Part shown: positions 46,530 through 57,340 of the stretch, piece by piece
Layout of the letters: each line of letters opens with the position of its first letter
Position numbering within the stretch: the stretch's first letter is position 1
Origin: Aegilops tauschii subsp. strangulata
Lineage: Eukaryota > Streptophyta > Magnoliopsida > Poales > Poaceae
Assembly (NCBI RefSeq): GCF_002575655.3
Contig: NC_053037.3
Location: 504,316,544-504,380,543, forward strand
Direction: 5' to 3'
DNA length: 64,000 nt
Made by a program: the position numbers and the translations under genes
Notes under the pieces: generated by a model
The model's database searches: none
Told to the model about the DNA's origin: nothing
What the model saw: only the letters and a program-made list of their open reading frames with translations

Positions 46530-47758
46530 CTATCTACAATTAACATAGACAAGCAAGATACGATCAGGTACTAAGTTCATGATAAATTTAAGTTCTATTA
46601 ATCATATTACTTAAGAACTCCCACTTAGATAGACATCCCTCTAATCATCTATGTGATTACGTGATCCAAATCAACTAAACCATAACCGATCATCACGTGA
46701 AATGGAGTAGTTTTCAATGGTGAACATCACTATGTTGATCATATCTACTATATGATTCACGCTCGACCTTTCAGTCTCAGTGTTCCGAGGCCATATCTGC
46801 ATATGCTAGGCTCGTCAAGTTTAACCTGAGTATTCTGCGTGTGCAAAACTGGCTTGCACCCGTTGTAGATGGACGTAGAGCTTATCACACCCGATCATCA
46901 CGTGGTGTTTGGGCACGACAAACTTTGGCAACGGTGCATACTCAGGGAGAACACTTTTATCTTAAAATTTTAGTGAGAGATCATCTTATAATGCTACCGT
47001 CAATCAAAGCAAGATAAGATGCATAAAAGATAAACATCACATGCAATCAATGTAAGTGATATGATATGACCATCATCATCTTGTGCTTGTGATCTCCATC
47101 TCCGAAGCACCATCATGATCACCATCGTCACCGGCGCGACACCTTGATCTCCATCGTAGCATCGTTGTCGTCTCGCCAACTATTGCTTTTACGACTATCT
47201 CTACCGCTTAGTGATAAAGTAAAACAATTACATGGCGATTGCATTGCATACAATAAAGCGACAACCATATGGCTCCTGCCAGTTGCCGATAACTCGGTTA
47301 CAAAACATGATCATCTCATACAATAAAATTTAGCATCATGTCTTGACCATATCACATCACAACATGCCTTGCAAAAACAAGTTAGACGTCCTCTACTTTG
47401 TTGTCGCATGTTTTACGTGGCTGCTACGGGCTTAGCAAGAACCGTTCTTACCTACGCATCAAAATCACAACGATAGTTTGTCAAGTTAGTGCTGTTTTAA
47501 CCTTCGCAAGGACCGGGCGTAGCCACACTCGGTTCAACTAAAGTGAGAGAGACAGACACCCACCAATCCCCTTTAAGCAACGAGTGCTCGCAACGGTGAA
47601 ACCAGCCTCGCGTAAGCGTACGCGTAATGTCGGTCTGGGCCGCTTCATCTCACAATACCGCTGAACCAAAATATGACATGCTGGTAAGCAGTATAACTTA
47701 TATCACCCACAACTCACTTGTGTTCTACTCGTGCATATAACATCAACGCATAAAACCA
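46530..47758 (-). other. Untranslated leader of Angela element G
   Basis: 1.2 kb between the primer-binding site and gag, with no supportable gene on either strand. A long leader of this size is normal for Angela/BARE-1 elements. Confidence 0.7.
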
Positions 47759-47771
47759 GGCTCGGATGCCA
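47759..47771 (-). promoter_or_regulatory. Primer-binding site of Angela element G
   Basis: On the minus strand TGGCATCCGAGCC, two mismatches to the initiator tRNA-Met complement TGGTATCAGAGCC, next to the LTR. Confidence 0.75.
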
Positions 47772-47772
47772 C

Positions 47773-49506
47773 TGTTGGGGAACGTAGTAATTTCAAAAAA
47801 ATTCCTACGCACACGCAAGATCATGGTGATGCATAGCAACGAGAGGGGAGAGTGTTGTCCACGTACCCTCGTAGACCGAAAGCAGAAGCGTTAACACAAC
47901 GCGGTTGATGTAGTCGTACGTCTTCACGATCCAACCGATCAAGTACCGAACGCACGACACCTCCGAGTTCAGCACACGTTCAGCTCGATGATGTCCCTCG
48001 AACTCCGGTCCCGCCGAGTGTTGAGGGAGAGTTTCATCAGCACGACGGCGTGGTGACAATGATGATGTTCTACCGACGCAGGGCTCCGCCTAAGCACCAC
48101 TATGATATTATCGAGGTGTAATATGGTGGAGGGGGCACCGCACACGGCTAAGAGATCAATTATCAATTGTGTGTATAGAGGTGCCCCCTGCCCCCGTATA
48201 TAAAGGAGCAAGGGGGGTTCGGCCGGCCAAGGGGAGAGGCGCGCCCGGAGGAGTCCTACTCCTACCGGGAGTAGGACTCCCCCCTTTTTCCATGTTGGAC
48301 TAGGAGACAAGGGGGGAAGAGGTGGAGGGGAGGAAGGAAAGGGGGGCGCCGCCCCCCTCTCCTTGTCCTATTCGGACTGGGGGGGAGGGGCATGCGGCCC
48401 TGCCCTGGCCTCCTCTCCTGTCTTCCACCTAGGCCCACTAAGGCCCATTAAGTTACTGGGGGGTTCCGGTAACCTCCCGGTACTCCGGAAAAATCCCGAT
48501 TTCACCCGGAACACTTCCGATATCCAAATATAGGCTTCCAATATATCAATCTTTATGTCTCGACCATTTCGAGACTCCTCGTTATGTCCGTGATCACATC
48601 CGGGACTCCGAACAACCTTCGGTACATCAAAACATATAAACTCATAATATAACTGTCATCGTAACGTTAAGCATGCGGACCCTACGGGTTCGAGAACTGT
48701 GTAGACATGACCGAGACACCTCTCCTGTCAATAACCAATAGCGGAACCTGGATGCTCATATTGGCTCCCACATATTCTACGAAAATCTTTATCGGTCAGA
48801 CCGCATAACAACATACGTTGTTCCCTTTGTCATCGGTATGTTACTTGCCTGAGATTCGATCGTCGGTATCTCGATACCTAGTTCAATCTCGTTACCGGCA
48901 AGTCTCTTTACTCGTTCTGTAATACATCATCCCGCAACTAACTCATTAGTTACAATGCTTGCAAGGCTTATAGTGATGTGTATTATTGAGTGGGCCCAGA
49001 GATACCTCTCCGACAATCGGAGTGACAAATCCTAATCTTGAAATATGCCAACTCAACAAGTACCTTTGGAGACACCTGTAGAGCACCTTTATAATCACCC
49101 AGTTATGTTGTGATGTTTGGTAGCACACAAAGTGTTCCTCCGGTAAACGGGAGATGCATAATCTCATAGTCATAGGAACATGTATAAGTCATGAAGAAAG
49201 CTATAGCAACATACTAAACGATCGAGTGCTAAGCTAACGGAATGGGTCTAGTCAATCACATCATTCTCCTAATGATGTGATCCCGTTAATCAAATGACAA
49301 CTCATGTCTATGGCTAGGAAACATAACCATCTTTGATCAACGAGCTAGTCAAGTAGAGGCATACTAGTGACACTCTGTTTGTCTATGTATTCACACAAGT
49401 ATTATGTTTCCGGTTAATACAATTCTAGCATGAATAATAAACATGTATCATGATATAAGGAAATAAATAATAACTTTATTATTGCCTCTAGGGCATATTT
49501 CCTTCA
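47773..49506 (-). repeat. 5' LTR of Angela element G
   Basis: 1734 bp; TGTTGGGGAACGTAGT to GGGCATATTTCCTTCA on the plus strand. It is uninterrupted and shows the unbroken CAGCACACGTTCAGCTC context, which is the empty site of element H's insertion into the other LTR. Followed by the target duplication AGCGA. Confidence 0.96.
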
Positions 49507-49684
49507 AGCGAGGCGTTAGGCTCTAACTGAACCCGAGTGATTGCACGACAGGCTACGCGTTACTGAACCCGAGCGATCGATCGATGGCTGTTAACTGAAC
49601 CCGATCGAGCGATTCATTCGCTACTGCTGCTAACTGAAGCCGATCGATGCTGCCTCTGGATGAGCAGTGAGCGTTGCTGGGGGG

Positions 49685-50445
49685 TTTTGGATGAACAGCT
49701 CCCGGTGGGGGTGGATGAACAGGACCCCGTGGTGTTGCCTCTGGATGAACAGGACCCCGATCGATCGAGCCGATTGGGGCTGGATGAACCGGACCCCGTG
49801 GAGGGCTGGATGAACAGGACCACCCCGTGGAGGGCAGAATGAACAGTAGGCGGTGAAGGGCTGGATGAACAGTAGCCCGTGGAGGGGTGGTTGAACAGGA
49901 GCCCGTGGAGAGGGCTGGTTAAACAGTAGCCCGTGGAGTAGCGCGTGGTGGAGGCTGGCTGAACAGGAGCTCGTCGATGAACAGTCGCAGGTGGAGGCTG
50001 GAGGAGGTCGACGGTGGATGAACAGTAGCCCGTGGAGGCGGGAGGGGGTCGACGGTGGAGATGAACAGTGTCCCATGGAGTCCCGTTTTGCGGTACGCCA
50101 CACCCCTCCCGATGAACGGGACCCCCGTTTCGACCGTAGCGCTCCAACACAAGTCCGTTTCCTCCGTTTTATGGTACGCCACACCCCTCCCGATCAACAG
50201 GACCCCCGTTTCGACCGTAGGAGATCCGTTTCCTCCGTTTTGCGGTACGCTAGACCCCTCCCGATGAACAGGATCCCGTTTCAAACGTGGCCGGTCGTAC
50301 ACAAGGCCGTTTCCTCCGTTCTGCGGTACGCCAGGCCTCGTTTCCATCGGCTGTTCCGTCCAAGCCCTCCCGATGAACACGACGACGCATTCCGTTCCGA
50401 CCCAGCCGGTTGGCTCCCCATGAACACGACGACGACGCTGTTTCT
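49685..50445 (+). repeat. Subterminal GATGAACAG repeats of CACTA element F
   Basis: About 18 degenerate copies of GGATGAACAGGACCCC-like motifs in direct orientation at irregular 20-90 base spacing, passing into a 60-70 bp repeat with CCGTTTTGCGGTACGCC. Arrays of short subterminal repeats are typical of CACTA elements, where they bind the transposase; that they do so here is inference. Confidence 0.8.
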
Positions 50446-50717
50446 CCGTTCTGACCCAGCCATGTACACGAGCCCTGGCCGTACGTATGCACGAGTAGGT
50501 GTTCGAGACCCTGCCCGTATGTACGTACGTGGCCGTATTTTCTTTCTTGCACACTGGCCGCTGTACGTACGTGTACATGCTACGTGCGCGCCTCTACTAC
50601 GACACGTGCGCGCCTCTACATCGACCAGTATGTACGTACACGTTCGCAACCAGAATGACAATGTTAAGTACGCTTCGACCAGGTGGGTCCCGACTGTCAG
50701 GCACTTCCTTGCCTGCG

Positions 50718-53700
50718 AAGATGTAGCTGGTGGGTCCCAGCAGTCAGGGGGAAACGTTTTTTTCACGAAATACAGTGACCCGTCCAGTGGGTCCCAGCTG
50801 TCAGGTGGAGGAACCATTATTTTCCGCGTAATAAGGAGGCACTTCCTTGCTGCGGCCGTGGACCCAGCTGTCAGCCTCTCCACGTACAGTCCACGTCCGA
50901 TGGAAGTCGTTCCTTGACCACGTTGACCACGCCGCGTCGAGAGCACCAGGGTGGTGGATGATGGCGTGGCCTAGGAAGGGGACGACGGGGAGCCGGGGAA
51001 GATGTGGCAGTGGAAGCCCGCGCGGAGAGGAGTACGAGGGTTCACTGGTTCGGCTGCGGTGTGAGGCCGCCGTCGCCGCAGGGCCTGGCCAGCGGTGGGA
51101 ATAGTAGGGGGCGGTGAGGCCTCCGCGGTAGCACAGCCGGCCACGGGAGGCAGGAGCATGCGGCATTTTTGTGCGTAATAAGGAGGCACTTCCTTGCGTG
51201 CGAAGATATAGCTAGTGGGTCCGAGCTGTCAGCGGCGGTAACGTTTTTTTCGTGAAATACAGAGGCCCTTTCGGTGGGTCCCTGATGTTAGGTGGAGGAA
51301 TCATTATTTTGCGCGTAATAAGGAGGCATTTCCTTGCGTGCGGCCGTGGACCCAGCTGTCGGCCTCTCCACGTACAGTCCACTTCAGATGCATGTCGGTC
51401 GTTGACCACGTTGACCAGGCCATGCCGAGAGCACCAGGGCGGTGGACGACGCCGAGGCCTAGGAAGGGAACGACACAGAGGCAGGTAAGACTCGGCAGTT
51501 GTTCCCCACGCAGAGGGGAGTACGACCGTACGAGGGTTTACTGGTTCATCTGCCGTCGCCGGAAAAATAACAGCAGGTGTGGGTGAGCAGAGGGATGGCT
51601 AGGCCAGCGATGGGAGTACGATGGGGCGGTGAGGCCTGCGCGGCAGCAGAGCCGGCCGTGGGGAGGAGGGAGCAGGCAGTCCAGTTGGCGCTTGTTTGAG
51701 CGGCTGGAGCAAGAAGAGCAGAGATTGAAGAAGGACGATGGCCGTTGGATGGCCATCCAACAGTCACTGCTTGTGCGTCAACCTTTTTTTTAGGAAAGCC
51801 TCAAATCTATGGAAAACAGCATACAACCCATCTACCATTATTTCTAATAATTTACAACCCATTTGCTAATTATTAAGGTTTTTTTTGGAGCCCATATTCT
51901 TTTTGTTAGCATTACAGCCCATATTGTGGCCACAGTTTAAAAATTATACGAAATTTTGCATATTTCGGTGCGGTCCGAACTGCTTTTAATCCCGAAATTT
52001 TGACTCACATTCAAACTAATTTTAAAAATAAGTGTATATCAATATAAAATCCAACAAATTCTCCACGCATAAAAATTAATGTAATTTAAAATCTCGAAAT
52101 GAAAAAAATATATTTGAAACTAATTGCCGGTTTGATGTGTTTTAAAAATGTACAGCCCATTTCTCATTACTGATGGGCCATTTTCTCAGCCAGCCGAATG
52201 AAAGCTCTCCTCGTCTTGAAATATTTGCAGCCCAACAGGCCTGACAAAGCGACTTACTTGGCAAATCACAAAAAAACTGGGCTGTGGCCGTGGACCTAGC
52301 TGTCAGCCTCTCCACGTACAGTACTCTTCCGATGGAAGTCGTTCCTTGACCATGTTGACCACGCCAGGCGGAGAGCACCACGGCGGTGGACGACGGCGAG
52401 GCCTAGGAAGGGGACGACGCAGAGCCGGGGAAGACGCGGCAGTGGAAGCCCGCGCGGAGAGGAGTACGAGGGTTCACTGGTTCAGCTGCGGTGTGAGGTT
52501 GCCGTCGCCCCAGGGCCTAGCTAGCGGTGGGAATAGTAGGGGGCCGTGAGGCCTCCGCGGCAGCACAGCCGGCCATGGGAGGCAGGAGCATGCGGCACGA
52601 CCGGCGCTGCTTTGGGCGGCTGGAGCAAGAAGACCAGAGGTTGAAGAAGCACTACGGCCGTTGGATGGACATCGTACGGTCAATGGAGTTAGAATTGTTC
52701 ATATTGACTAAAGTTGACAAAGGACCCTGTCCCAGTCAACTTAGTAGGCCAACAAGTCAGCCTCCCACCATGGTGGGTCCCAGCTAGAAGGGGGAGTATT
52801 CATTTTTTTGTGCGTAATAAGGAGGCACTTCCTTGCGTCCTAAGATATAGCTGGTGGGTCCGAGCTGTTAGCGGCGGTAACGTTTTTTTCACAAAATACA
52901 GAGGCCCTTTCAGTGGTCCCTGATGTCAGGTGGAGGAATCATTATTTTGCGCGTAATAAGGAGGCATTTCCTTGCGTGCGGCCGTGGACCCAGTTGTCGG
53001 CCTCTCCACGTACAGTCCACTTTAGATGCATGTCCGTCGTTGACCACGTTAACCAGGCCGCGCCGAGAGCACCAGGGCGGTGGACGATGGCGAGGCCTAG
53101 GAAGGGAACGACACGAAGGCAGGGAAGACTCGGCAGTTGTTTCCCACGCGGAGGGGAGTACGACTGTACGAGGGTTTACTAGTTCGTCTGCCGTCGCCGG
53201 AGAATAACAGCATGCGTGGGTGAGTAGAGGGATGGCTAGGCCAGCGATGGGAGTACGGTGGGGCGGTGAGGCCTGCGCGGCAGCAGAGCCGGCCGTGGGG
53301 AGGAGGGAGCAGGCAGTCCCGCCGGCGCTTGTTTGAGCGGCTGCAGCAGGAAGAGCAGAGATTGAAGAAGCACGACGGCCTTTGGATGGCCATCCAACAG
53401 TCACTGCTTCTGCATCAACCTTTTTTTAGGAAAGCCTCAAATATGTGGAAAACAGCATACAGCCCATCTGCCATTATTTCGAATAATTTACAGCCCATTG
53501 CTAATTATTAAGGTTTTTTTGGAGCCCATATTCTTTTGTTAGCATTACAGCCCATATTGTGGCCACGATTAAAAAATTATATGAAATTTTGCATATTTCG
53601 GTGCGGTCCGAACTGTTTTTAAGCCCGAAATTTCGACTCACATTCAAACTGATTTTAAAAATAAATGTATATCAATATAAAATCCAACAAATTCTCCTCG

Positions 53701-54949
53701 CATAAAAATTAATGTAATTTAAAATCTCGAAATGAAAAAAAAGATATTTGAAACTAATTGCCGGTTTGATGTGTTTTAAAAATGTACAGCCCATTTCTCA
53801 TTACTGATGGACCATTTTCTCGGCCAGCCGAATGAAAGCTCTCCTCGTCTTGAAAGATTTGCAGCCCAACAAGCCTGACAAAGCGACTTACTTGGCAAAT
53901 CACAAAAAACTGGGCTGTGGCCGTGGACCTAGCTGTCAGCCTCTCCACGTACAGTACTCTTCCGATGGAAGTCGTTCCTTGACCACGTTGACCGCGCCGC
54001 GCGGAGCGCACCACGGCGGTGGATGACGGCGAGGCCTAGGAAGGGAACGACACGGAGCCGGGGAAGACGCGGCGGTGGAAGCCCGCGCGGAGAGGAGTAC
54101 GAGGGTTCACTGGTTCGGCTGCGGTGTGAGGCTGCCATCGCCTCAGGGCTTGGCCAACGGTGGGAATAGTAGGGGGCGGTGAGGCCTCAGCGGCAGCATA
54201 GCCGGCCATGGGAGGCAGGAGCATGTGGCACGACCGGGCTGCTTTGGGCGGCTGGAGCAAGAAGACCAGAGGTTGAAGAAGCACTACGACCGTTGGATGG
54301 ACATCGTACGATCATTGGAGCTAGAATCGTTCATATTGACTAAAGTTGACAAAGGCCCCCGTCCCAGTCAACTTAGTAGGCCCACAAGTCAGCCTCCCAC
54401 CATGGTGGGTCCCAACTAGCAGGGGGAGTATTCATTTTTTTTGTGCGTAATAAGGAGGCATTTCCTTGCGTGCGAAGATATAACTGGTGGGTCCGAGCTG
54501 TCAGCGGCGTTAACGTTTTTTTTCACGAAGTACAGAGGCCCTTTCGGTGGGTCTCTGATGTCAGGTGGAGGAATCATTACTTTGCGCGTAATAAGGAGGC
54601 ATTTCCTTGTGTGCAGCCGTGGACCCAGCTGTCGGCCTCTCCACGTAGAGTCCACTTCAGATGCATGTCGGTCGTTGACCACGTTGACCAGGCCGCGCCG
54701 AGAGCACTAGGGTGGTGGACGACGGCGAGGCCTAGGAAGGGAACGACACGGAGGCAGGGAAGACTCGGCAGTTGTTTCCCACGCGGAGGGGAGTACGACT
54801 GTACGAGGGTTTACTGGTTCGTCTGCCGTCGCCGGAGAATAACAGCAGGTGTGGGTGAGTAGAGGGATGGCTAGGCCAGCGATGGGAGTACGGTGGGGCG
54901 GTGATGCCTACGCGGCAGTAGAGCCGGCCGCGGGGAGGAGGGAGCAGGC
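50718..54949 (+). repeat. 1.64 kb higher-order tandem array
   Basis: Three successive units, each made of two related halves. Half A starts at GGCCGTGGACC(T/C)AGCTGTCAGCC (50854, 52286, 53919). Half B starts at the similar sequence with TGTCGGCC (51342, 52980, 54615). B-to-B spacing is 1638 and 1635 bases and A-to-A is 1633; the first A half lacks about 200 bases. Each B half is followed by A+T-rich sequence (for example 51775-52280) with repeated CAGCCCAT motifs. The third unit stops near 54949. Open frames in the array are by-products of high G+C and differ between units. Confidence 0.85.
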
Positions 54950-55502
54950 CTAGACGGGGCAGCCCAAAACCACGTCCAACACTTGCCAAAACTTCTTCCC
55001 TCGTTTTCTCTGTGTTTCGCACACTCGACATTGTGTGGGCATTTTGACAGTGCATCATATGAAGATGTGCTATGCATGCATGTTGATCAGCATGATGTTA
55101 ACTGGCTGGTAGTTCCATTTTCGACCACTTCCAACATGATGTTAACCCTGTTTGAAAAGGCCGTGTTAATATAAATGCTCTGCCTCTGAAAGTTGCAGTT
55201 TCTTATCTGAAACTGAACTTGCAGTTTCTTATCTGAAACTGAAACTTGCAGTTTCTTCTCTGAGAATCACATTCTCTGCACTTTTATACTCCTATGAAAC
55301 TACATTTTTTTAAGTGCTAAAGATAGATCTCTAGAATTCCTAAAATACTTCATATGCTCAATACTGCAAATCTGAAAGTACTCTCAAAATACACAACACA
55401 AAACACAATTCACAACCTGCAAATATTGACAACCCTAAGCTCATCCTGACAATTCACAATCTGCCCGACTATTGGGCTGGGGGGGGGGGGGGCAGCCCCC
55501 TC
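54950..55502. other. Gene-free stretch with a 25 bp tandem repeat and a G run
   Basis: Three imperfect copies of TTGCAGTTTCTTATCTGAAACTG lie at about 55192-55262. A run of 14 G (55479-55492) is flanked by GGGCT and CAGCCC, able to pair. Nothing else supportable. Confidence 0.6.
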
Positions 55503-55979
55503 CTATTCCTCGGCGGCACACAGTCGCCCCGTGAGATGATGTGAACGGCGAGGGAGACGATGGCGGGGAAGCATCGTCGGGCGAACTGCTTTTCTCCTCT
55601 TGCAGTTGGGTTCAGTCGACGAAGACTCCACTGGCTCGCTCTGGGAGGACACCCTCACAAACGGCACCCTGTAGATGCTCGATCCTTCAATCTGTGGTGG
55701 ATGCTCCATCTGGGATCGATACACCCACCACCGCTCCCTCACGATCGGATTCAGTGAATCTGTTTGCTCCATGGCCCAGAGGAGCAGCTCTATGTACTCC
55801 AGCGCGACTCCCTCTGGGAGTATCGCCGCCTTTTCACTCTATTGCAGATATTTAGCCATGGATGTCGCCGTCGCCGCTAGTTGGTCCTTGTTGTCAAACC
55901 AAGACTGTATCTCCAACATCCTAGCTAGCTTCACAGGGTCGCCGTCTGCGATCCTCACGTATCAGTTGTACTCCTCCAT
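55503..55979 (-). pseudogene. Decayed paralogue of the 56846-57340 gene, opposite strand
   Basis: Starting from the ATG at 55979 the minus strand reads in one frame for 159 codons to a TAG at 55503-55505, interrupted only by a TGA after MEEYN and a TAG after MAKYLQ. The protein matches the plus-strand gene throughout: KLARMLEIQSWFDN against KLARLKEILSWFDN, WAMEQTDS against YAMEQIDS, and VYRSQMEHP against AYRSKVEHP. Length is almost equal (158 against 164). There are no frameshifts, so inactivation looks simple. Together with its partner it forms a head-to-head pair separated by about 870 bases. Family not recognised. Confidence 0.7.
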
Positions 55980-55989
55980 CGATCTACTT

Positions 55990-56200
55990 CTCCACAGCAC
56001 CTTCACTCGCCGGCGGTGGTTTTTAAATGGAAGAGGAGAGGAGAAACGCTGGTTTTGGATTAGAACGGGAGAGGAGCGACGCTGGTTTTGGACTGGAATA
56101 GGAGAGGAGGGGCGGTGGTTTTGAAATGGAAGAGGAGAGGAGCGGTGCTGCATTTAGATTGGAGCAGGAGAGGAGCGGCGGTGGTTTAAGAGGAGAAGAG
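55990..56200 (-). repeat. Pyrimidine-rich leader repeats of the decayed paralogue
   Basis: On the minus strand, several imperfect units of about 36 bases with CTCTCCT and TTCCAAAACCACC-like motifs. They resemble the leader repeats of the plus-strand partner at 56541-56780, so the inverted duplication includes the 5' leaders. Confidence 0.65.
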
Positions 56201-56540
56201 CGGAACTGGTCTTGGAAGTATTTTTTTGTTGTTTTGCGTATTTTGGGTCAAAGTTTGACCACGTACTGTATTTGACAAGCAAAATGTGAATGCATGTCAC
56301 AAAAAATTGTATCATTTGGTTCGTACCTGAATGTACTTTCAAATTATATTATTTTTGCAACGTATAACATATATTTTATGTGCGAAAATCATGGTCAATT
56401 ATGACCCAGAATAAAAGGGAGACTAGTTAATGTGGGGTCGCTTTCTTAATTGAAGGGTAAATTGATTTTGATTTTGATCCAGTCATAGCGCGTCGGCCCT
56501 CTCGTCCAATCCTAAATCGCTGCCGCACGCTCGTCTCCCT

Positions 56541-56780
56541 CTTCTCCATTGCAAAACCACCTCCTCTCCTCTCCATCATCTCCATTCCAAAACCACCGTC
56601 TCGCCTCTCCCTCTTCTGATCTTCTCCATTGCAAAACCACCTCCTCTCCTCTCCATCATCTCCATTCCAAAACCACCGTCTCGCCTCTCCCTCTTCTGAT
56701 CTTCTCCATTGCAAAACTACCTCCTCTCCTCTCCATCATCTCCATTCCAAAACCACCGTCTTGCCTCTCCCTCTTCTCTA
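56541..56780 (+). repeat. 80 bp tandem repeat in the leader of the 56846 gene
   Basis: Three copies starting at 56541, 56621 and 56701 (CTTCTCCATTGCAAAACCACC, then CCATCATCTCCATTCC). The period of 80 is not a multiple of three, so successive copies are in different frames; this argues that the repeats are untranslated and that the real start is the ATG at 56846. Confidence 0.9.
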
Positions 56781-56845
56781 TTGCAAGACCACCTTCTCTC
56801 CTCCCATCTTCCAAAGCTAGCACCGGTCCACTCAGAAGGACATCT

Positions 56846-57340
56846 ATGGAGAGGATGCAGCAGCGAATCAGGCAGATCGCCGGCGGCGACCAGGCAAAGT
56901 TAGCCAGGTTGAAGGAGATCCTTAGTTGGTTTGACAATGAGTGGGAGATTTCGAGGATGGTGCGGGCCATGTGGCAATGTATGCGAAAGAGCGAGACGGC
57001 GGCGATGAGGGCGGCCATGTACATGTACTCCTCGGCGGCAGTCACGCCGCAGTCCTCCGAGTTCATTGAGTATCTCCTCTACGCGATGGAGCAGATAGAT
57101 TCGCCCGAGGTGACAGTCAGGCGGAGGAGGTGGGCGTACAGGTCGAAGGTCGAGCACCCAGAGGATAACGAATCGATCGAGTATGGTGTGTCGTTCCTGA
57201 GGGTGCAGAGCCAGCCGGAGCCACAGGAGTATTCATTCTCCCACCGCAAGAGGAGGCCGGATGGCACGACGTCGCTTCCCCGCCGTTCTCCACGGTTCCC
57301 TCGACGCTCGCCTCGTTTCAACGGCGGCAGTAGGGTTTAA
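56846..57340 (+). CDS. Small protein of unknown function, member of a head-to-head pair
   Basis: 164 residues beginning MERMQQRIRQIAGG. The frame is open upstream through the leader repeats, but those are not codon-periodic and are unlikely to be translated. The N-terminal two thirds look helical (QAKLARLKEILSWFDNEWEI, RMVRAMWQCMRKSE). The middle contains FIEYLLYAMEQIDSPEV and VRRRRWAYRSKVEHP; the C-terminus is basic with RSPRFPRRSPRF repeats. There is no signal peptide or membrane segment. The conserved core, shared with the decayed copy at 55503-55979, is KLARxxEIxSWFDN and AMEQxDS. I do not recognise the family. AAGGTAAGC directly after the stop could be a splice donor, so the stop may not be the end of the transcript's exon. 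It could be a host gene or a gene carried by the CACTA element. Confidence 0.55.
   Translation: MERMQQRIRQIAGGDQAKLARLKEILSWFDNEWEISRMVRAMWQCMRKSETAAMRAAMYMYSSAAVTPQSSEFIEYLLYAMEQIDSPEVTVRRRRWAYRSKVEHPEDNESIEYGVSFLRVQSQPEPQEYSFSHRKRRPDGTTSLPRRSPRFPRRSPRFNGGSRV

Larger units (their letters stand above)
26738..49506 (-). mobile_element. Element G: Angela-type Ty1/copia retrotransposon, minus strand, with H nested in one LTR
   Basis: LTRs lie at 26738-42555 (interrupted by H) and 47773-49506, with a perfect target duplication AGCGA (26733-26737 and 49507-49511). Without element H the element is about 8.67 kb, the usual Angela length. The LTRs carry the known Angela ends: TGAAGGAAATATGCCC on the minus strand, and TGTTGGGG(A) as the plus-strand reading of the other end. 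Hand comparison gives roughly 3% mismatch between LTRs, so G is older than H, consistent with the nesting. The polyprotein is broken, so it is not autonomous. Confidence 0.95.
49507..54949. mobile_element. Element F: CACTA transposon, continuation right of Angela
   Basis: Continues the CTAACTGAACCCGAGCGAT subterminal motif that was cut at 26737. No transposase is visible and no second CACTA terminus (a TAGTG end followed by TAC) is found in the window. The right limit given is where the tandem array breaks off; the element may extend further. Confidence 0.7.

Noticed and set aside
49614..50946. Several frames of 170-310 codons over the CACTA subterminal repeats
   Set aside because: Ser/Pro/His repeats generated by the GATGAACAG and related repeats read on either strand; no similarity to transposase.
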